Source: Serratia sp. Ag1
Lineage (GTDB): Bacteria > Pseudomonadota > Gammaproteobacteria > Enterobacterales > Enterobacteriaceae
Length of the DNA: 64,000 bases
Direction of reading: 5' to 3'
NCBI RefSeq assembly: GCF_000743355.1
Contig: NZ_JQEI01000023.1
Coordinates: 124,001 to 188,000, forward strand
Below, in pieces: positions 50,782 through 58,582 of the stretch (the stretch's first letter is position 1; every line of letters starts with the position of its first letter). The notes under the pieces were generated by a model. That model saw only the letters and a list, made by a program, of their open reading frames with translations. It ran no database searches and had not been told where the DNA came from. Position numbers and translations under genes: made by a program.

Positions 50782-51198
50782 TTAATACGGACGGCGTTTC
50801 ATTAATTCATCGTGCTTGCTAGCCCAAGCGTCATATTCTTTTTGCCAATTAACTATCTCTCGGCGCTTGGCAAGTAATCGAAGAATTCGGCGCTTGGCAC
50901 GATATCGGCAATTGAGGTATTCAAGCGTTAGATTGCCAAGCACCCATACATTTTTTTGCGGGTCAAAAGCAGAGTCATAACGAATCTCAAGCCCTTGGCG
51001 TTTATATACCTCTGTGGCCATAATGCGTGCCAAATTGTCGATGGCGGCGCTACGACTTAAAAAGCGTTTATAAATGCCATGGCGGTATATAACGTAAACC
51101 GGCATATCAATTCTGCGCATTGCATCTTCAATGCCACCAGCATCCGCCACGTAGTCCTCACCCATACGGGCATAATCAATAACTTTATGGTTATTCAT
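50782..51198 (-). CDS. Phage protein of unknown function
   Basis: A 138-residue protein (MNNHKVIDYARMGEDYVADAGGI...) not recognised. The C-terminal third is strongly basic (RYRAKRRILRLLAKRREIVNWQ). It overlaps the preceding gene's stop by 8 bases. Confidence 0.65.
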   Translation of the reverse strand: MNNHKVIDYARMGEDYVADAGGIEDAMRRIDMPVYVIYRHGIYKRFLSRSAAIDNLARIMATEVYKRQGLEIRYDSAFDPQKNVWVLGNLTLEYLNCRYRAKRRILRLLAKRREIVNWQKEYDAWASKHDELMKRRPY

Positions 51199-51418
51199 CT
51201 TTGCTTTCCTTCGGTGGTATTACCTTCCAACCTGCCTGCTTTGCGTAATGCAGGAACGTATCAAAAGAAGCTGTAATTTCGTCCTCACGAACATTGCGGA
51301 ACGCTACGAGTTTCCCGCTTTCAATACTGAGCACAATCTTGGTGGTGGCGTCAGGAATTAGTGGGGTTATCACTTTCTCCTTGATGGAAACGATGAGGTT
51401 TGCGTGTAGGCTGCTCAT
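51191..51418 (-). CDS. Phage protein of unknown function
   Basis: A 75-residue protein (MSSLHANLIVSIKEKVITPLIPD...). Its ATG overlaps the TGA of the upstream gene (ATGA) and lies seven bases after a run of ten G that could act as its ribosome-binding site. Not recognised. Confidence 0.6.
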   Translation of the reverse strand: MSSLHANLIVSIKEKVITPLIPDATTKIVLSIESGKLVAFRNVREDEITASFDTFLHYAKQAGWKVIPPKESKDE

Positions 51419-51723
51419 GATTCAGCCCCCCCCCCTTGACGCTTTCTCAATTCAAAAGCGGCGTTATCGCTATTTTGTTTTAGTACCTGACTCAGTCTCG
51501 GGAGACTCCTAAGCACTGAACCAATTAAAAGTAGATCTCGCTTTGCCTCGCTATCTAAATACTCCTCACTTTCTCCAGCTTCGAGAAGTAAATTACCAAT
51601 GACACGCAATGCTGAGTTAACGCCTGAAGCAGTAGCGCCATAGACATGCTCAATATCTAGCAATTCTTCGTTGCTCACGGCTTTAAAATTATTAACCGAC
51701 AGTAAATGGTAAATATCACGCAT
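51415..51723 (-). CDS. Phage protein of unknown function
   Basis: A 102-residue protein (MRDIYHLLSVNNFKAVSNEELLDIEHVYG...) ending RKRQGGGAES. The three glycines are encoded by a run of ten G, so its C-terminus and the coupling to the next gene depend on the tract length. Mostly helical by composition. Not recognised. Confidence 0.62.
   Translation of the reverse strand: MRDIYHLLSVNNFKAVSNEELLDIEHVYGATASGVNSALRVIGNLLLEAGESEEYLDSEAKRDLLLIGSVLRSLPRLSQVLKQNSDNAAFELRKRQGGGAES
51426..51435. repeat. Homopolymer tract of ten C/G
   Basis: Ten C on the plus strand at the 3' end of the 51415-51723 gene, seven bases before the start of the next gene. Confidence 0.9.
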
Positions 51724-51907
51724 GGTACACTCCGCTTACTACGGGCAGGCATCCTGCGAACAACAAAACATAATTGCGAGACAACTGACGGCGAGCTTCC
51801 TTCTCGCTGGTGGCTTTTACACGCTGCATAATAGGGTGTGACTTCGTGTCACTGCGTAAAACGGATGCAAACAAATAAATCTTTGTGCTATGCTTTTGCT
51901 CGATCAT
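51716..51907 (-). CDS. Icd-like (host cell division inhibitor-like) protein
   Basis: This 63-residue protein has the pattern of Icd-like phage proteins: KIYLFASVLRSDTKSHPIM, then VKATSEKEARRQLSRNYVLLFAGCLPV. The hallmark is the R-SEKEAR-x-x-x-x-x-YVLLFAGRLP type block. Such proteins are annotated as host cell division inhibitors after a P1 example; the activity here is unproven. It overlaps the next gene by 8 bases. Confidence 0.7.
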   Translation of the reverse strand: MIEQKHSTKIYLFASVLRSDTKSHPIMQRVKATSEKEARRQLSRNYVLLFAGCLPVVSGVYHA

Positions 51908-51987
51908 GTTAGTACCCTCGCAGGCATTGACGTTGATTAGGCTCTGGTTTCGTTGGCGCGGATCCAGAGCCGGCTAGATAAATTCAA

Positions 51988-52200
51988 TTAATCCCTGTTA
52001 TTGTCGCTTTTTGAGTGAACCGCTTTTTCGAGCTCACGAAGTGTCTTCGTTAATTCTATTGCGTATGAACACCCCATCACTTTAAAGACTTCTGAATCTT
52101 CTTCACAATCGCAATAACCAATATTTCTCATTATGGCGGTTATGCGCAGCGATAGATTAACGCTGTCAGTTACCAGTCCAGCTATTTTCGTGGGTAACAT
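51988..52200 (-). CDS. First gene of the pL operon, unknown function
   Basis: A 70-residue protein starting at 52200 (MLPTKIAGLVTDSVNLSLRI...) with AGGAGG 7 bases upstream; a GTG 42 bases earlier lacks this signal. It is not arginine-rich, so it does not look like a lambda N antiterminator, although it occupies the N position. Two CysXCys residues (YCDCEED) are visible. Confidence 0.62.
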   Translation of the reverse strand: MLPTKIAGLVTDSVNLSLRITAIMRNIGYCDCEEDSEVFKVMGCSYAIELTKTLRELEKAVHSKSDNNRD

Positions 52201-52280
52201 ATCTGTGCCTCCTACCTTTATATAGCAAGTATTAGCTGCCACTTTATGTATGTAACTTAAGATGCGTATTGGATGAGATA

Positions 52281-52309
52281 ACTGTAACTTTGGTTTACAG
52301 AATGTTCAA
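52281..52309 (-). promoter_or_regulatory. Leftward early promoter pL
   Basis: On the minus strand TTGAAC (52304-52309), a 17-base spacer and TACAGT (52281-52286) make a sigma-70 promoter. An operator copy (52284-52297) lies in the spacer and -10, another (52318-52331) just upstream of the -35. It would drive the leftward operon down to int. Confidence 0.8.
52284..52297. promoter_or_regulatory. CI/Cro operator copy, OL1-like
   Basis: GTAACTTTGGTTTA matches the 14-bp operator TAAACTTTAGTTTA at 11 of 14 positions and overlaps the pL -10. Confidence 0.6.
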
Positions 52310-52317
52310 GCTGTTTT

Positions 52318-52331
52318 TAAACTAAAGTTTA
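52318..52331. promoter_or_regulatory. CI/Cro operator copy, OL2-like
   Basis: TAAACTAAAGTTTA is the exact reverse complement of the copy at 53129-53142, that is, the same operator in the other orientation. It lies between cI and pL. Confidence 0.75.
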
Positions 52332-52386
52332 CATGAGGGGCGAAAAAAAACCGGCTGATGCCGGTATCGCTTTTGAATTCAATTAA

Positions 52387-53046
52387 TTAAAATTCTATTC
52401 TGGCCTCAACGACGACCCCAATAATTTCACAATTACCATTGATCTCTATGAGAGGGTACTGAGGATTTAATGGCTTAAGATATCTCTTTCCCGAGTCTTC
52501 TATGTACTTTTTGAAGGTGGCTTCATTGCTATCCAGCAGCCTTGCTACAACCAGCTTACCAGGCAACACCTCCGCATCAGGATTAACCAATATGGACATT
52601 CCTTCAGTAATACTTAATCCCGATGGCGCGGTCATTGAATCCCCCTTTACATCTAACCAGAACGCATTTCCCCCTGCATTTTTACAAGTAGAGATCCAAT
52701 CTTCAGTGTTAAACTTATTATCTAACTCAATGGCTTCACTCCAATTTCCTGCGTTGACCCAACTGATTTTTGGGTAGCTGTAAGTCTGAGTTTCAACGCG
52801 AGGCCTTGTCAAATCTTGCGAAGGGAAACCATCTGTTGTGTCAGTCTTGCCTGTCTGTAGCCAGTATGGAGAGCAACGTAGAGCTTTAGCTAAGGTGAAG
52901 AGGTTATCTGCTCGGGGGTTCTGAGTTAATCCCATTTCTATTTTTGATATAGCCATTCTGCTCACACCGGCCATGCGAGCTAAATCCTCCTGGGATAAAT
53001 TCAGCTCCAATCTTCTCTGCATTAAGCGCTCAGCAAGGCTCGTCAT
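52387..53046 (-). CDS. cI: CI-type phage repressor (HTH plus S24 peptidase domain)
   Basis: This 219-residue repressor maintains lysogeny. An N-terminal XRE helix-turn-helix (about 17-40, SQEDLARMAGVSRMAISKIE) is followed by a LexA-type self-cleavage domain: cleavage site Ala99-Gly100 (VNAG), catalytic Ser137 (GDSMTAPSG) and Lys179 (EATFKKY). RecA-stimulated autocleavage after DNA damage should therefore trigger induction. Operators lie on both sides. Confidence 0.92.
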   Translation of the reverse strand: MTSLAERLMQRRLELNLSQEDLARMAGVSRMAISKIEMGLTQNPRADNLFTLAKALRCSPYWLQTGKTDTTDGFPSQDLTRPRVETQTYSYPKISWVNAGNWSEAIELDNKFNTEDWISTCKNAGGNAFWLDVKGDSMTAPSGLSITEGMSILVNPDAEVLPGKLVVARLLDSNEATFKKYIEDSGKRYLKPLNPQYPLIEINGNCEIIGVVVEARIEF

Positions 53047-53072
53047 TGTAGTTCCCTTCCAGATTGTTCTCT

Positions 53073-53086
53073 TAAACTAAAGTATC
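53073..53086. promoter_or_regulatory. CI/Cro operator copy, OR region
   Basis: TAAACTAAAGTATC matches TAAACTAAAGTTTA at 12 of 14 positions, 27 bases upstream of the cI start, at the expected pRM side. A looser copy (GCCACTTTGGATTA, 53097-53110) lies between it and the next operator, giving an OR3-OR2-OR1-like set. Confidence 0.6.
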
Positions 53087-53094
53087 ACCCATTG

Positions 53095-53148
53095 TTGCCA
53101 CTTTGGATTATTTTTGCTACCTTTTCTGTAAACTTTAGTTTATTGGTG
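53095..53148 (+). promoter_or_regulatory. Rightward promoter pR region with operator at 53129-53142
   Basis: The perfect operator TAAACTTTAGTTTA is at 53129-53142, 12 bases before the cro-like start. Candidate promoter pairs are TTGCCA (53095-53100) with TACCTT (17-base spacer), or TTGCTA with TAGTTT; I cannot choose. Either would be covered by the operator. Confidence 0.6.
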
Positions 53149-53153
53149 ACCTA

Positions 53154-53372
53154 ATGGACTTATATAACATTTTAAAGATCCGCTTTGGTAGCGATTCGGC
53201 TATCGGGAGGGCGTTTCCGCGCAGAGGTAAGCCGAGGTCGCCGCAAGCTGTCGGAAAGTGGAAGATTCGCGGCGTACCTGAAGATGTGGCGATTCTTAGT
53301 CACTTGGATGAAAGCATCCCCTACGAGCATCCAAGCATGCCGCCTGCTGCACTCAAAAGCACAGAGGAATAA
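53154..53372 (+). CDS. cro: Cro-like regulator (YdaS type)
   Basis: A 72-residue protein with a YdaS/Cro-type helix-turn-helix (AIGRAF..., SPQAVGKWKIRGVPEDVAIL). It is the first gene transcribed rightward, divergent from cI, in the Cro position. The N-terminus DLYNILKIRFGSDSAIG is typical of this group. The mRNA leader may be very short given the promoter position. Confidence 0.8.
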   Translation: MDLYNILKIRFGSDSAIGRAFPRRGKPRSPQAVGKWKIRGVPEDVAILSHLDESIPYEHPSMPPAALKSTEE

Positions 53373-53374
53373 CC

Positions 53375-53619
53375 ATGACTCCAGCCGAATTCATTCGCAA
53401 GCATATCACCGCGACGCTGGTGGCTGAGGGCTTTCCTGAAAGTGTTGCAAGGGGGGGGCTGACTACGGCCTTGACCACTACCGCCGCATGTCGCAGGCGA
53501 GCAAGAAGGGGGCCGCGTTTGATGACTGCCTGTACAGGGCCAGAGTATGGGCGCAGGGGCAGACCGGTAAGGTCGAGCGCAAGACAGCCAGAAAGCAGCG
53601 TAAAGGTGATCTGCTGTGA
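53375..53619 (+). pseudogene. Early phage protein, frameshifted at a run of eight G
   Basis: ATG at 53375 reads MTPAEFIRKHITATLVAEGFPESVARGG up to a run of eight G (53451-53458) and then leaves the good frame, ending at 53629 in unrelated residues. In the other frame the sequence continues ADYGLDHYRRMSQASKKGAAF...RKQRKGDLL and ends TGA at 53617-53619, overlapping the next gene start as GTGA. One more G would join them to an 81-residue protein. The joined protein resembles hypothetical proteins found after cro in enteric phages. A sequencing error, a phase-variable state or a pseudogene are all possible. Confidence 0.75.
53451..53458. repeat. Homopolymer tract of eight G
   Basis: Eight consecutive G at the frame break of the early gene that starts at 53375; nine G would keep the frame. 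Confidence 0.9.
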
Positions 53620-53912
53620 ATCAGCCTGACTATCTCACAACCATCATGCCTCGAGTGTACTGCCAGGCTGATGCAGCGTGGATTCAGGAGCAACTGCAGA
53701 AATTTACGGTATCAGCCAGGCACAAAATCGTGGCGCTGTATGCGGACGTTTATCAGGCGGCCTGGGATGAAGAACCAGTGTCATTCAAGCAGGAAAACAG
53801 GGCGCGGCATGAGGCCAACACCCGACTGCGAAAGTTTGTAGAAAACCATGGCAAGGCATTGCAGGGGTACACAGCCGAACCACCCCTGGCAGGAAAAGTT
53901 AATCGTTCCTGA
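53616..53912 (+). CDS. Conserved phage protein of unknown function
   Basis: A 98-residue protein starting at GTG 53616 (MNQPDYLTTIMPRVYCQADAAWIQEQL...). The start overlaps the TGA of the frameshifted gene, which supports coupling, with AAAGGTGA upstream. I recognise similar small proteins in enteric prophages but not a function. Confidence 0.7.
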   Translation: MNQPDYLTTIMPRVYCQADAAWIQEQLQKFTVSARHKIVALYADVYQAAWDEEPVSFKQENRARHEANTRLRKFVENHGKALQGYTAEPPLAGKVNRS

Positions 53913-54196
53913 GGATAGCCAGGCTTAAAGGTGCTTGGTTTGGATGGCTAGATGTTTTTATCTCCAGACTCCTAAACCCCTATTTTACGGGGGAGAGGGA
54001 AGAGGGGGGTAAGGGGGGAGATGGGAGTAGGGGAAGGAATAGCAGCCTTTTCCAACAGACAACTCCATGGGTTAGGTAGATCTCGATCTGAGGGGTTAGC
54101 CCTTAAAGCGCCACTGCACTGTCGTTTGGTTCGCAGGGCAAACCGAAACCCGAGATGGGTTTTCCTTGGAAAAGTGAATTGGTGGGAGGTTGCACA
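53913..54196. other. Purine-rich intergenic stretch before the helicase gene
   Basis: No supported gene is seen. At about 53990-54040 the plus strand is a run of short G and A blocks (GGGGGAGAGGGAAGAGGGGG, then GTAAGGGGGG). It could be a replication-region or antitermination element, but nothing specific is recognisable. Confidence 0.4.
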
Positions 54197-55819
54197 ATGC
54201 TGAGTATTACACCTAACTTCGCACAGGAACGCGCATTGAACATGCTGCGCCGTGATTGGAAGTCATTTAACTCTTTCATGGTCTATGCACCCACAGGCAG
54301 TGGTAAGACCGGGCTGGCGGCTTTCATCACAGCCGGTTTTGTTAGTCGTGGTATGCGTGTGCTTTTCGTTGCCCCGTTCACTGTGCTGGTTAACCAGACA
54401 TCGCGCCGCTTTGTTGAATACGGGCTACCAGAGGATGAAATCAGCTTCATCTGGCGCGACCATCCAAGCCACGATCCAGCGCTAAAAATTCAGATCGCCA
54501 GTGCCGACACGCTGATCCGCCGTGATTTTCCAGACAACATCGACCTGCTGATCATTGATGAGGCCCACCTGCGCAGAAAGCAAATCCTGATTGAGATTGA
54601 GCGCCTTACGCGTGAAGCGGGTGTGAAGGTCATTGGCCTGTCTGGTACACCATTCTCGTCATTTTTGGGGCGCTACTACCAGCGACTGGTAAAGCCAACC
54701 ACCATCAGTGAACTGATCCAGCGCGGCGACCTGAGTAGTTACGAATTCTATGCGCCGTCCAAGCCTGACCTCAAAGGGGTAAAAACAACCAAGTCTGATG
54801 ATTACGGGCGAGACTACAACGAAGCGCAACTGGCCGAGATTATGTGCGGCTCTGATCTTGTTGGTGACATTGTCGATAACTGGCTACAGAACGGCAGGGA
54901 TCTACCCACGGTGGCGTTTTGCGTTGATGTTGCTCATGCCAACTTCGTTACGCTTCAGTTCAACAAGGCCGGAATCAATGCCGAAGTGATGGTGGCCGAA
55001 ACGCCCCATGAAGAACGTCAACTTATCATTCATCGCTTTGAAACGGGCGCAACGAAAATCATTGTCAGCGTCGGTGTGCTGGTAGCTGGCTTCGACAGTG
55101 ATGTTCGGTGCGTGATCTATGCCCGTCCAACAAAAAGCGAGATCCGCTGGTTACAGGCTTTGGGAAGGGGATTGCGCACAGCTCCGGGTAAAGAGTCATG
55201 CCTCATCTTCGACCACTCAGGTACCGTGCACCGCTTGGGTTTTCCTGACGCCATCGAATATGACGATCTGCCATCCAAAAGTGACGGCATGAAGGAGGCT
55301 GCCGCCCGTGCAGCCGAAGAGCGCCAGGAGAAATTACCCAAAGAGTGCAGCGAGTGCCACTTCATGAAACCCGCTGGTGTGTATGTCTGCCCGAAGTGTG
55401 GATTTAAACCCCTCGCCGGGCAAGACGTGGAAACAGATACCCAGCGTGGACTGAAAAGGCTTGGCAAAGGAAAGCGCGTTCCCACCGATTCCGAGAAACA
55501 AGCCTGGTGGAGCCAGATCAAGTTTTATCAGCGTCAGCGTGCCTCGATGGGGAAACCCGTCAGTGACGGTTGGTGCTCTCACACCTTTCACGACAAGTTC
55601 GGCGAGTGGCCGAATAACCTTAGTGATTTTCCGATGGAGATCACCCCTGAGGTCAACAGCTACATAAAACACAAACGGATCGCCTTTGCGAAAGGGCGTG
55701 AGAAGGCTGCGGCGGCAGTTCAACAATCTCATGCCGGAAGCGCCAACACCACTATGAAAGTGATTAACGCCAAAAAAGATCTTGAAGAAATGCGCAAAAG
55801 TCTGAGGAAGGCAGTATGA
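54197..55819 (+). CDS. Phage DEAD/DEAH-box helicase with C-terminal zinc motif
   Basis: This 540-residue superfamily 2 helicase probably unwinds DNA in phage replication. Walker A APTGSGKT is at 31-38, DEAH at 121-124, SGTPFS motif III, and the C-terminal helicase motif QALGRGLRTAPGK. A C4 zinc motif CSECHFMKPAGVYVCPKC lies near residue 395. The ATG at 54197 has GGAGG 7 bases upstream. It overlaps the primase gene by 4 bases. Confidence 0.92.
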   Translation: MLSITPNFAQERALNMLRRDWKSFNSFMVYAPTGSGKTGLAAFITAGFVSRGMRVLFVAPFTVLVNQTSRRFVEYGLPEDEISFIWRDHPSHDPALKIQIASADTLIRRDFPDNIDLLIIDEAHLRRKQILIEIERLTREAGVKVIGLSGTPFSSFLGRYYQRLVKPTTISELIQRGDLSSYEFYAPSKPDLKGVKTTKSDDYGRDYNEAQLAEIMCGSDLVGDIVDNWLQNGRDLPTVAFCVDVAHANFVTLQFNKAGINAEVMVAETPHEERQLIIHRFETGATKIIVSVGVLVAGFDSDVRCVIYARPTKSEIRWLQALGRGLRTAPGKESCLIFDHSGTVHRLGFPDAIEYDDLPSKSDGMKEAAARAAEERQEKLPKECSECHFMKPAGVYVCPKCGFKPLAGQDVETDTQRGLKRLGKGKRVPTDSEKQAWWSQIKFYQRQRASMGKPVSDGWCSHTFHDKFGEWPNNLSDFPMEITPEVNSYIKHKRIAFAKGREKAAAAVQQSHAGSANTTMKVINAKKDLEEMRKSLRKAV

Positions 55820-56781
55820 AGACATCCGAAGCGGCAAAGGGCCGGTGGGCTGAAATTTTTGAACATTTTGGGCTGCCGCCTATCACCGGAAAAAATCACT
55901 TTAAAGGCGAATGCCCTTTATGCGGTGCTCGCGGGAAATTCCGCATTGATGATCACCAAGGAACGGGATCATGGATTTGCATTTGTGACAGCGGCGACGG
56001 GATGAAGCTGCTTAACCTCACTCAAGGCAAATCGTTTGCTGAGTTATGTACCGAGGTAGATCAACTCCTTGGCAACAACTATCGACACATGAGTTTCCCC
56101 GTCAACAGCTCGGCGGCAAAACAGCGGCAGCGCGTGATCAGCAAGTTTTCCAAGCTGGTGGGGTTGCGTGGTACGACAGCGGCCAGCTATTTACGCCAGC
56201 GCGGTATTAGCCGATTGCCTGCTGAGGCCATCCGTTTTAATGACCGCCAACGGCACGCCGGGCGGGTTTATCAGGCGCTGTATTCACTGGCCACCGATGA
56301 TAAGGGGGAACTGTGTTACCTGCACCAGACGCTACTGGATGGTGAAAGAAAAGCCGATATAGGCGAAAGCGCCAAACGCCTCAAATCACTGCAGGAACAA
56401 AACTACCTGGATCACGCCCGTTCAGTAGCGATACGCATGTTCCCCGTAGCCTCAACGCTGGGCATCGCGGAGGGCATTGAAACCGCGCTTTCCTGCTATC
56501 AGGTATACGGCGTGAACACCTGGGCGACCATTAACAGCACATTCATGAAGAAATTCAGGGTACCGGCCGGCGTAAAACACCTGATTATTTTTGCTGACAT
56601 GGATCTCCATTCAGCAACCGGCCAGGCAGCGGCCTTTGAGTGTGCTCATGCCAACCTATTGGCAAAAAACGATTTGATATCTGTAAGCGTTCGATGGTGT
56701 GACGCTGGTGATTTTAACGATCTCCTGATGAATGGTGATCAGGTTCGCGAGTTGGTTTATTACAAAAAGGTGGCCGCATAA
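55816..56781 (+). CDS. P4-type DNA primase with Toprim domain
   Basis: This 321-residue protein has an N-terminal zinc-binding primase motif (Cys33, Cys36, Cys55, Cys57 in ECPLCGARGKF and WICICDSGDG). It also has a C-terminal Toprim fold (GIAEGIETALSCYQVYG, then IIFADMDLHSATGQAAA). It should synthesise primers for phage replication together with the upstream helicase. The ATG overlaps the helicase TGA (ATGA). Confidence 0.9.
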   Translation: MKTSEAAKGRWAEIFEHFGLPPITGKNHFKGECPLCGARGKFRIDDHQGTGSWICICDSGDGMKLLNLTQGKSFAELCTEVDQLLGNNYRHMSFPVNSSAAKQRQRVISKFSKLVGLRGTTAASYLRQRGISRLPAEAIRFNDRQRHAGRVYQALYSLATDDKGELCYLHQTLLDGERKADIGESAKRLKSLQEQNYLDHARSVAIRMFPVASTLGIAEGIETALSCYQVYGVNTWATINSTFMKKFRVPAGVKHLIIFADMDLHSATGQAAAFECAHANLLAKNDLISVSVRWCDAGDFNDLLMNGDQVRELVYYKKVAA

Positions 56782-57638
56782 TGCGCAAAGACAATCCAGA
56801 GCATAAAACGTTATTCACGATCCCTACAGCAAAATACAGCACCGCACTGGCGACAACCAAACCACTCCCGCCACAGCGCGTTATTACCGGCCATAAGCAG
56901 ACGGATGCGTATTTATGGGTGTTGGAGGTTATTCAACTGAATGAGCCGGCACACCTGCAGGCGGCGGAAGATGCGTTGAAAAAGCTAAAGATCACCCCCA
57001 AGCAGGCGCAGGAACGCTACAGCGCTTACCTGATGAAATCGGGCGCCCAACCATTCCAGATCGCCTTTGGCACAATGTCGATGGATAACCCGCAAGGCTA
57101 TATCAATGGCGCAAAGCGGAATATTGAAAAGGCCAGCCAGGTACGGGCAACATTTGGCAGTTATGAATCAGCGCTGGATAACATGCCCCCTGAAAACCTG
57201 ATGCTTATTGGAGAGCTTGGCGACGTTTACGCGGCATGCTGGGGGTGGACGGAAAAAGAAATAGCAGAACAATGCGTGTGGGGCGAACGTTGTAATGAAA
57301 TTCATGAGCAGCAAAAGGCGATTTCTCAAGGCTTTGTAAAACAGCTCCCCGAACCAGCAACGCTTTCTGATGTTGTTCGTGAATTCCAATATTGGAATTG
57401 GCTCTACACCATGCGAAATAGCGCTGAAAAAGAACTGGGCTATGAGTATGCGGGTGGTGAACGGAGCCAAATTACAGATCGTGAAGATTACCTGGAAACC
57501 CTGCTTTCGAAAATCAAGCCAGCGACAAGGCAGGAAGCGGTTGAGGTGTGCAAGTGGATTCTAGAAGAAGACCGGTTTATGGATCGTGGTGATTTCACTA
57601 ATTCCATCTTTCTCAATCTGGTCGGGGAGTGCGGCTGA
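56781..57638 (+). CDS. Phage replication-region protein of unknown function
   Basis: A 285-residue protein starting one base inside the primase stop (MRKDNPEHKTLFTIPTAKYS...). It has a helical central part (QLNEPAHLQAAEDALKKLKI) but no motif that I recognise. Its position between primase and Q and its tight coupling imply a replication or regulatory role. Confidence 0.75.
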   Translation: MRKDNPEHKTLFTIPTAKYSTALATTKPLPPQRVITGHKQTDAYLWVLEVIQLNEPAHLQAAEDALKKLKITPKQAQERYSAYLMKSGAQPFQIAFGTMSMDNPQGYINGAKRNIEKASQVRATFGSYESALDNMPPENLMLIGELGDVYAACWGWTEKEIAEQCVWGERCNEIHEQQKAISQGFVKQLPEPATLSDVVREFQYWNWLYTMRNSAEKELGYEYAGGERSQITDREDYLETLLSKIKPATRQEAVEVCKWILEEDRFMDRGDFTNSIFLNLVGECG

Positions 57639-58420
57639 TGAAGCTTGAAGCATCTTTAAAGCATTTCAGCCCTCAGGGACTGACCATCACCGATACACCA
57701 AACGGCACCAGCGCCGAGCGGCTTACGGGTACCGATGTTATGGCGGCGCTTGGTGTTGTGCAATCAAAGGCCCGTTTCGGTATGGCGGCGTTTCTGGGTA
57801 AAACCGGCATCAGTGACGGCGATCGGGAGCAAGCCATTCATGCGCTGACGCAATACGCCAAACAGAAAGCACCAAAGCACGTAGGCAAGGTAGCGGGGCG
57901 AAAGATGGCTCAGTGCATGGTGATACTGGCCACGATGGCCTACGAAGAATATTCGCACTCTGCTGCTGGTAGCCGTGAGTGTCAGCATTGCAACGGCAAA
58001 GGCCTGCTGCCGGTTTACCGTGATATCGTGAAATACCCTGGATACGTTGGCGCAGATGGTGAAGAGAAGATCCCACCACGAACTGAAAAAGAGCTGGTGC
58101 AGGAATTCTGCCAGCACTGCAACGGGAAGGGGGTAATCGCCAAGCGCTGCCGCAACTGCAAAGGTACGGGTAAAGCTATAGACCGTGATGCAACGAAGGC
58201 CAGCGGCGCACCGGTAATCAAGGATTGCGAACGGTGTAACGGGAAGGGATTCAGCCGCATGCCTTCCTCGGTGGCTTATGGGGCTATCACGGCGCTGCTG
58301 CCAGAATTGACACAATCATCCTGGTCACGCAACTGGAAGCCGTTCTATGAAGCGCTGGTGGCGAAATGCGATATAGAGGAAGGAAGGGCAGCGGCAGAGT
58401 TCCAGAAAGTAACCAAGTAG
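57638..58420 (+). CDS. Q: Late-gene antiterminator Q (lambda type)
   Basis: This 260-residue protein aligns with lambda Q from the start (MKLEASLKHFSPQG, then LTGTDVMAALGVVQSKARFGMAAF). It has four CxxC-x-G-x-G zinc repeats (CQHCNGKG, CQHCNGKG, CRNCKGTG, CERCNGKG); lambda Q has fewer. It modifies RNA polymerase at the late promoter to read through a terminator. The ATG overlaps the previous stop (TGATG). A promoter and terminator pair follows. Confidence 0.94.
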   Translation: MKLEASLKHFSPQGLTITDTPNGTSAERLTGTDVMAALGVVQSKARFGMAAFLGKTGISDGDREQAIHALTQYAKQKAPKHVGKVAGRKMAQCMVILATMAYEEYSHSAAGSRECQHCNGKGLLPVYRDIVKYPGYVGADGEEKIPPRTEKELVQEFCQHCNGKGVIAKRCRNCKGTGKAIDRDATKASGAPVIKDCERCNGKGFSRMPSSVAYGAITALLPELTQSSWSRNWKPFYEALVAKCDIEEGRAAAEFQKVTK

Positions 58421-58461
58421 AGCACGATTGGCACGGATGCCGACATTTTAACAGCGCAGGC

Positions 58462-58490
58462 TTGCATTTTGCATAAACATGGCGTAGATT
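58462..58490 (+). promoter_or_regulatory. Late promoter pR' candidate with Q-utilisation region
   Basis: TTGCAT (58462-58467), a 17-base spacer and TAGATT (58485-58490) lie 40 bases after Q. The terminator tR' follows about 45 bases later. This is the lambda pR' layout. A Q-binding element cannot be defined by eye. Confidence 0.7.
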
Positions 58491-58537
58491 CTTTAAAGAG
58501 TGGCATATCTCACCTGAACACTACAGATAATCATCAG

Positions 58538-58560
58538 AACCCGCACCCAGGCGGGTTTTT
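58538..58560 (+). terminator. tR'-like terminator
   Basis: A 7-bp stem (aacccgc / gcgggtt) with a 6-base loop is followed by TTT(TT). It lies between pR' and the late genes and is the expected Q read-through target. Confidence 0.8.
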
Positions 58561-58582
58561 GCGTTTCTGGGGGAAAGTAAAA

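Noticed and set aside
54021-54203. 60-codon frame before the helicase
   Set aside because: Continues out of frame into the helicase start without a ribosome-binding site.
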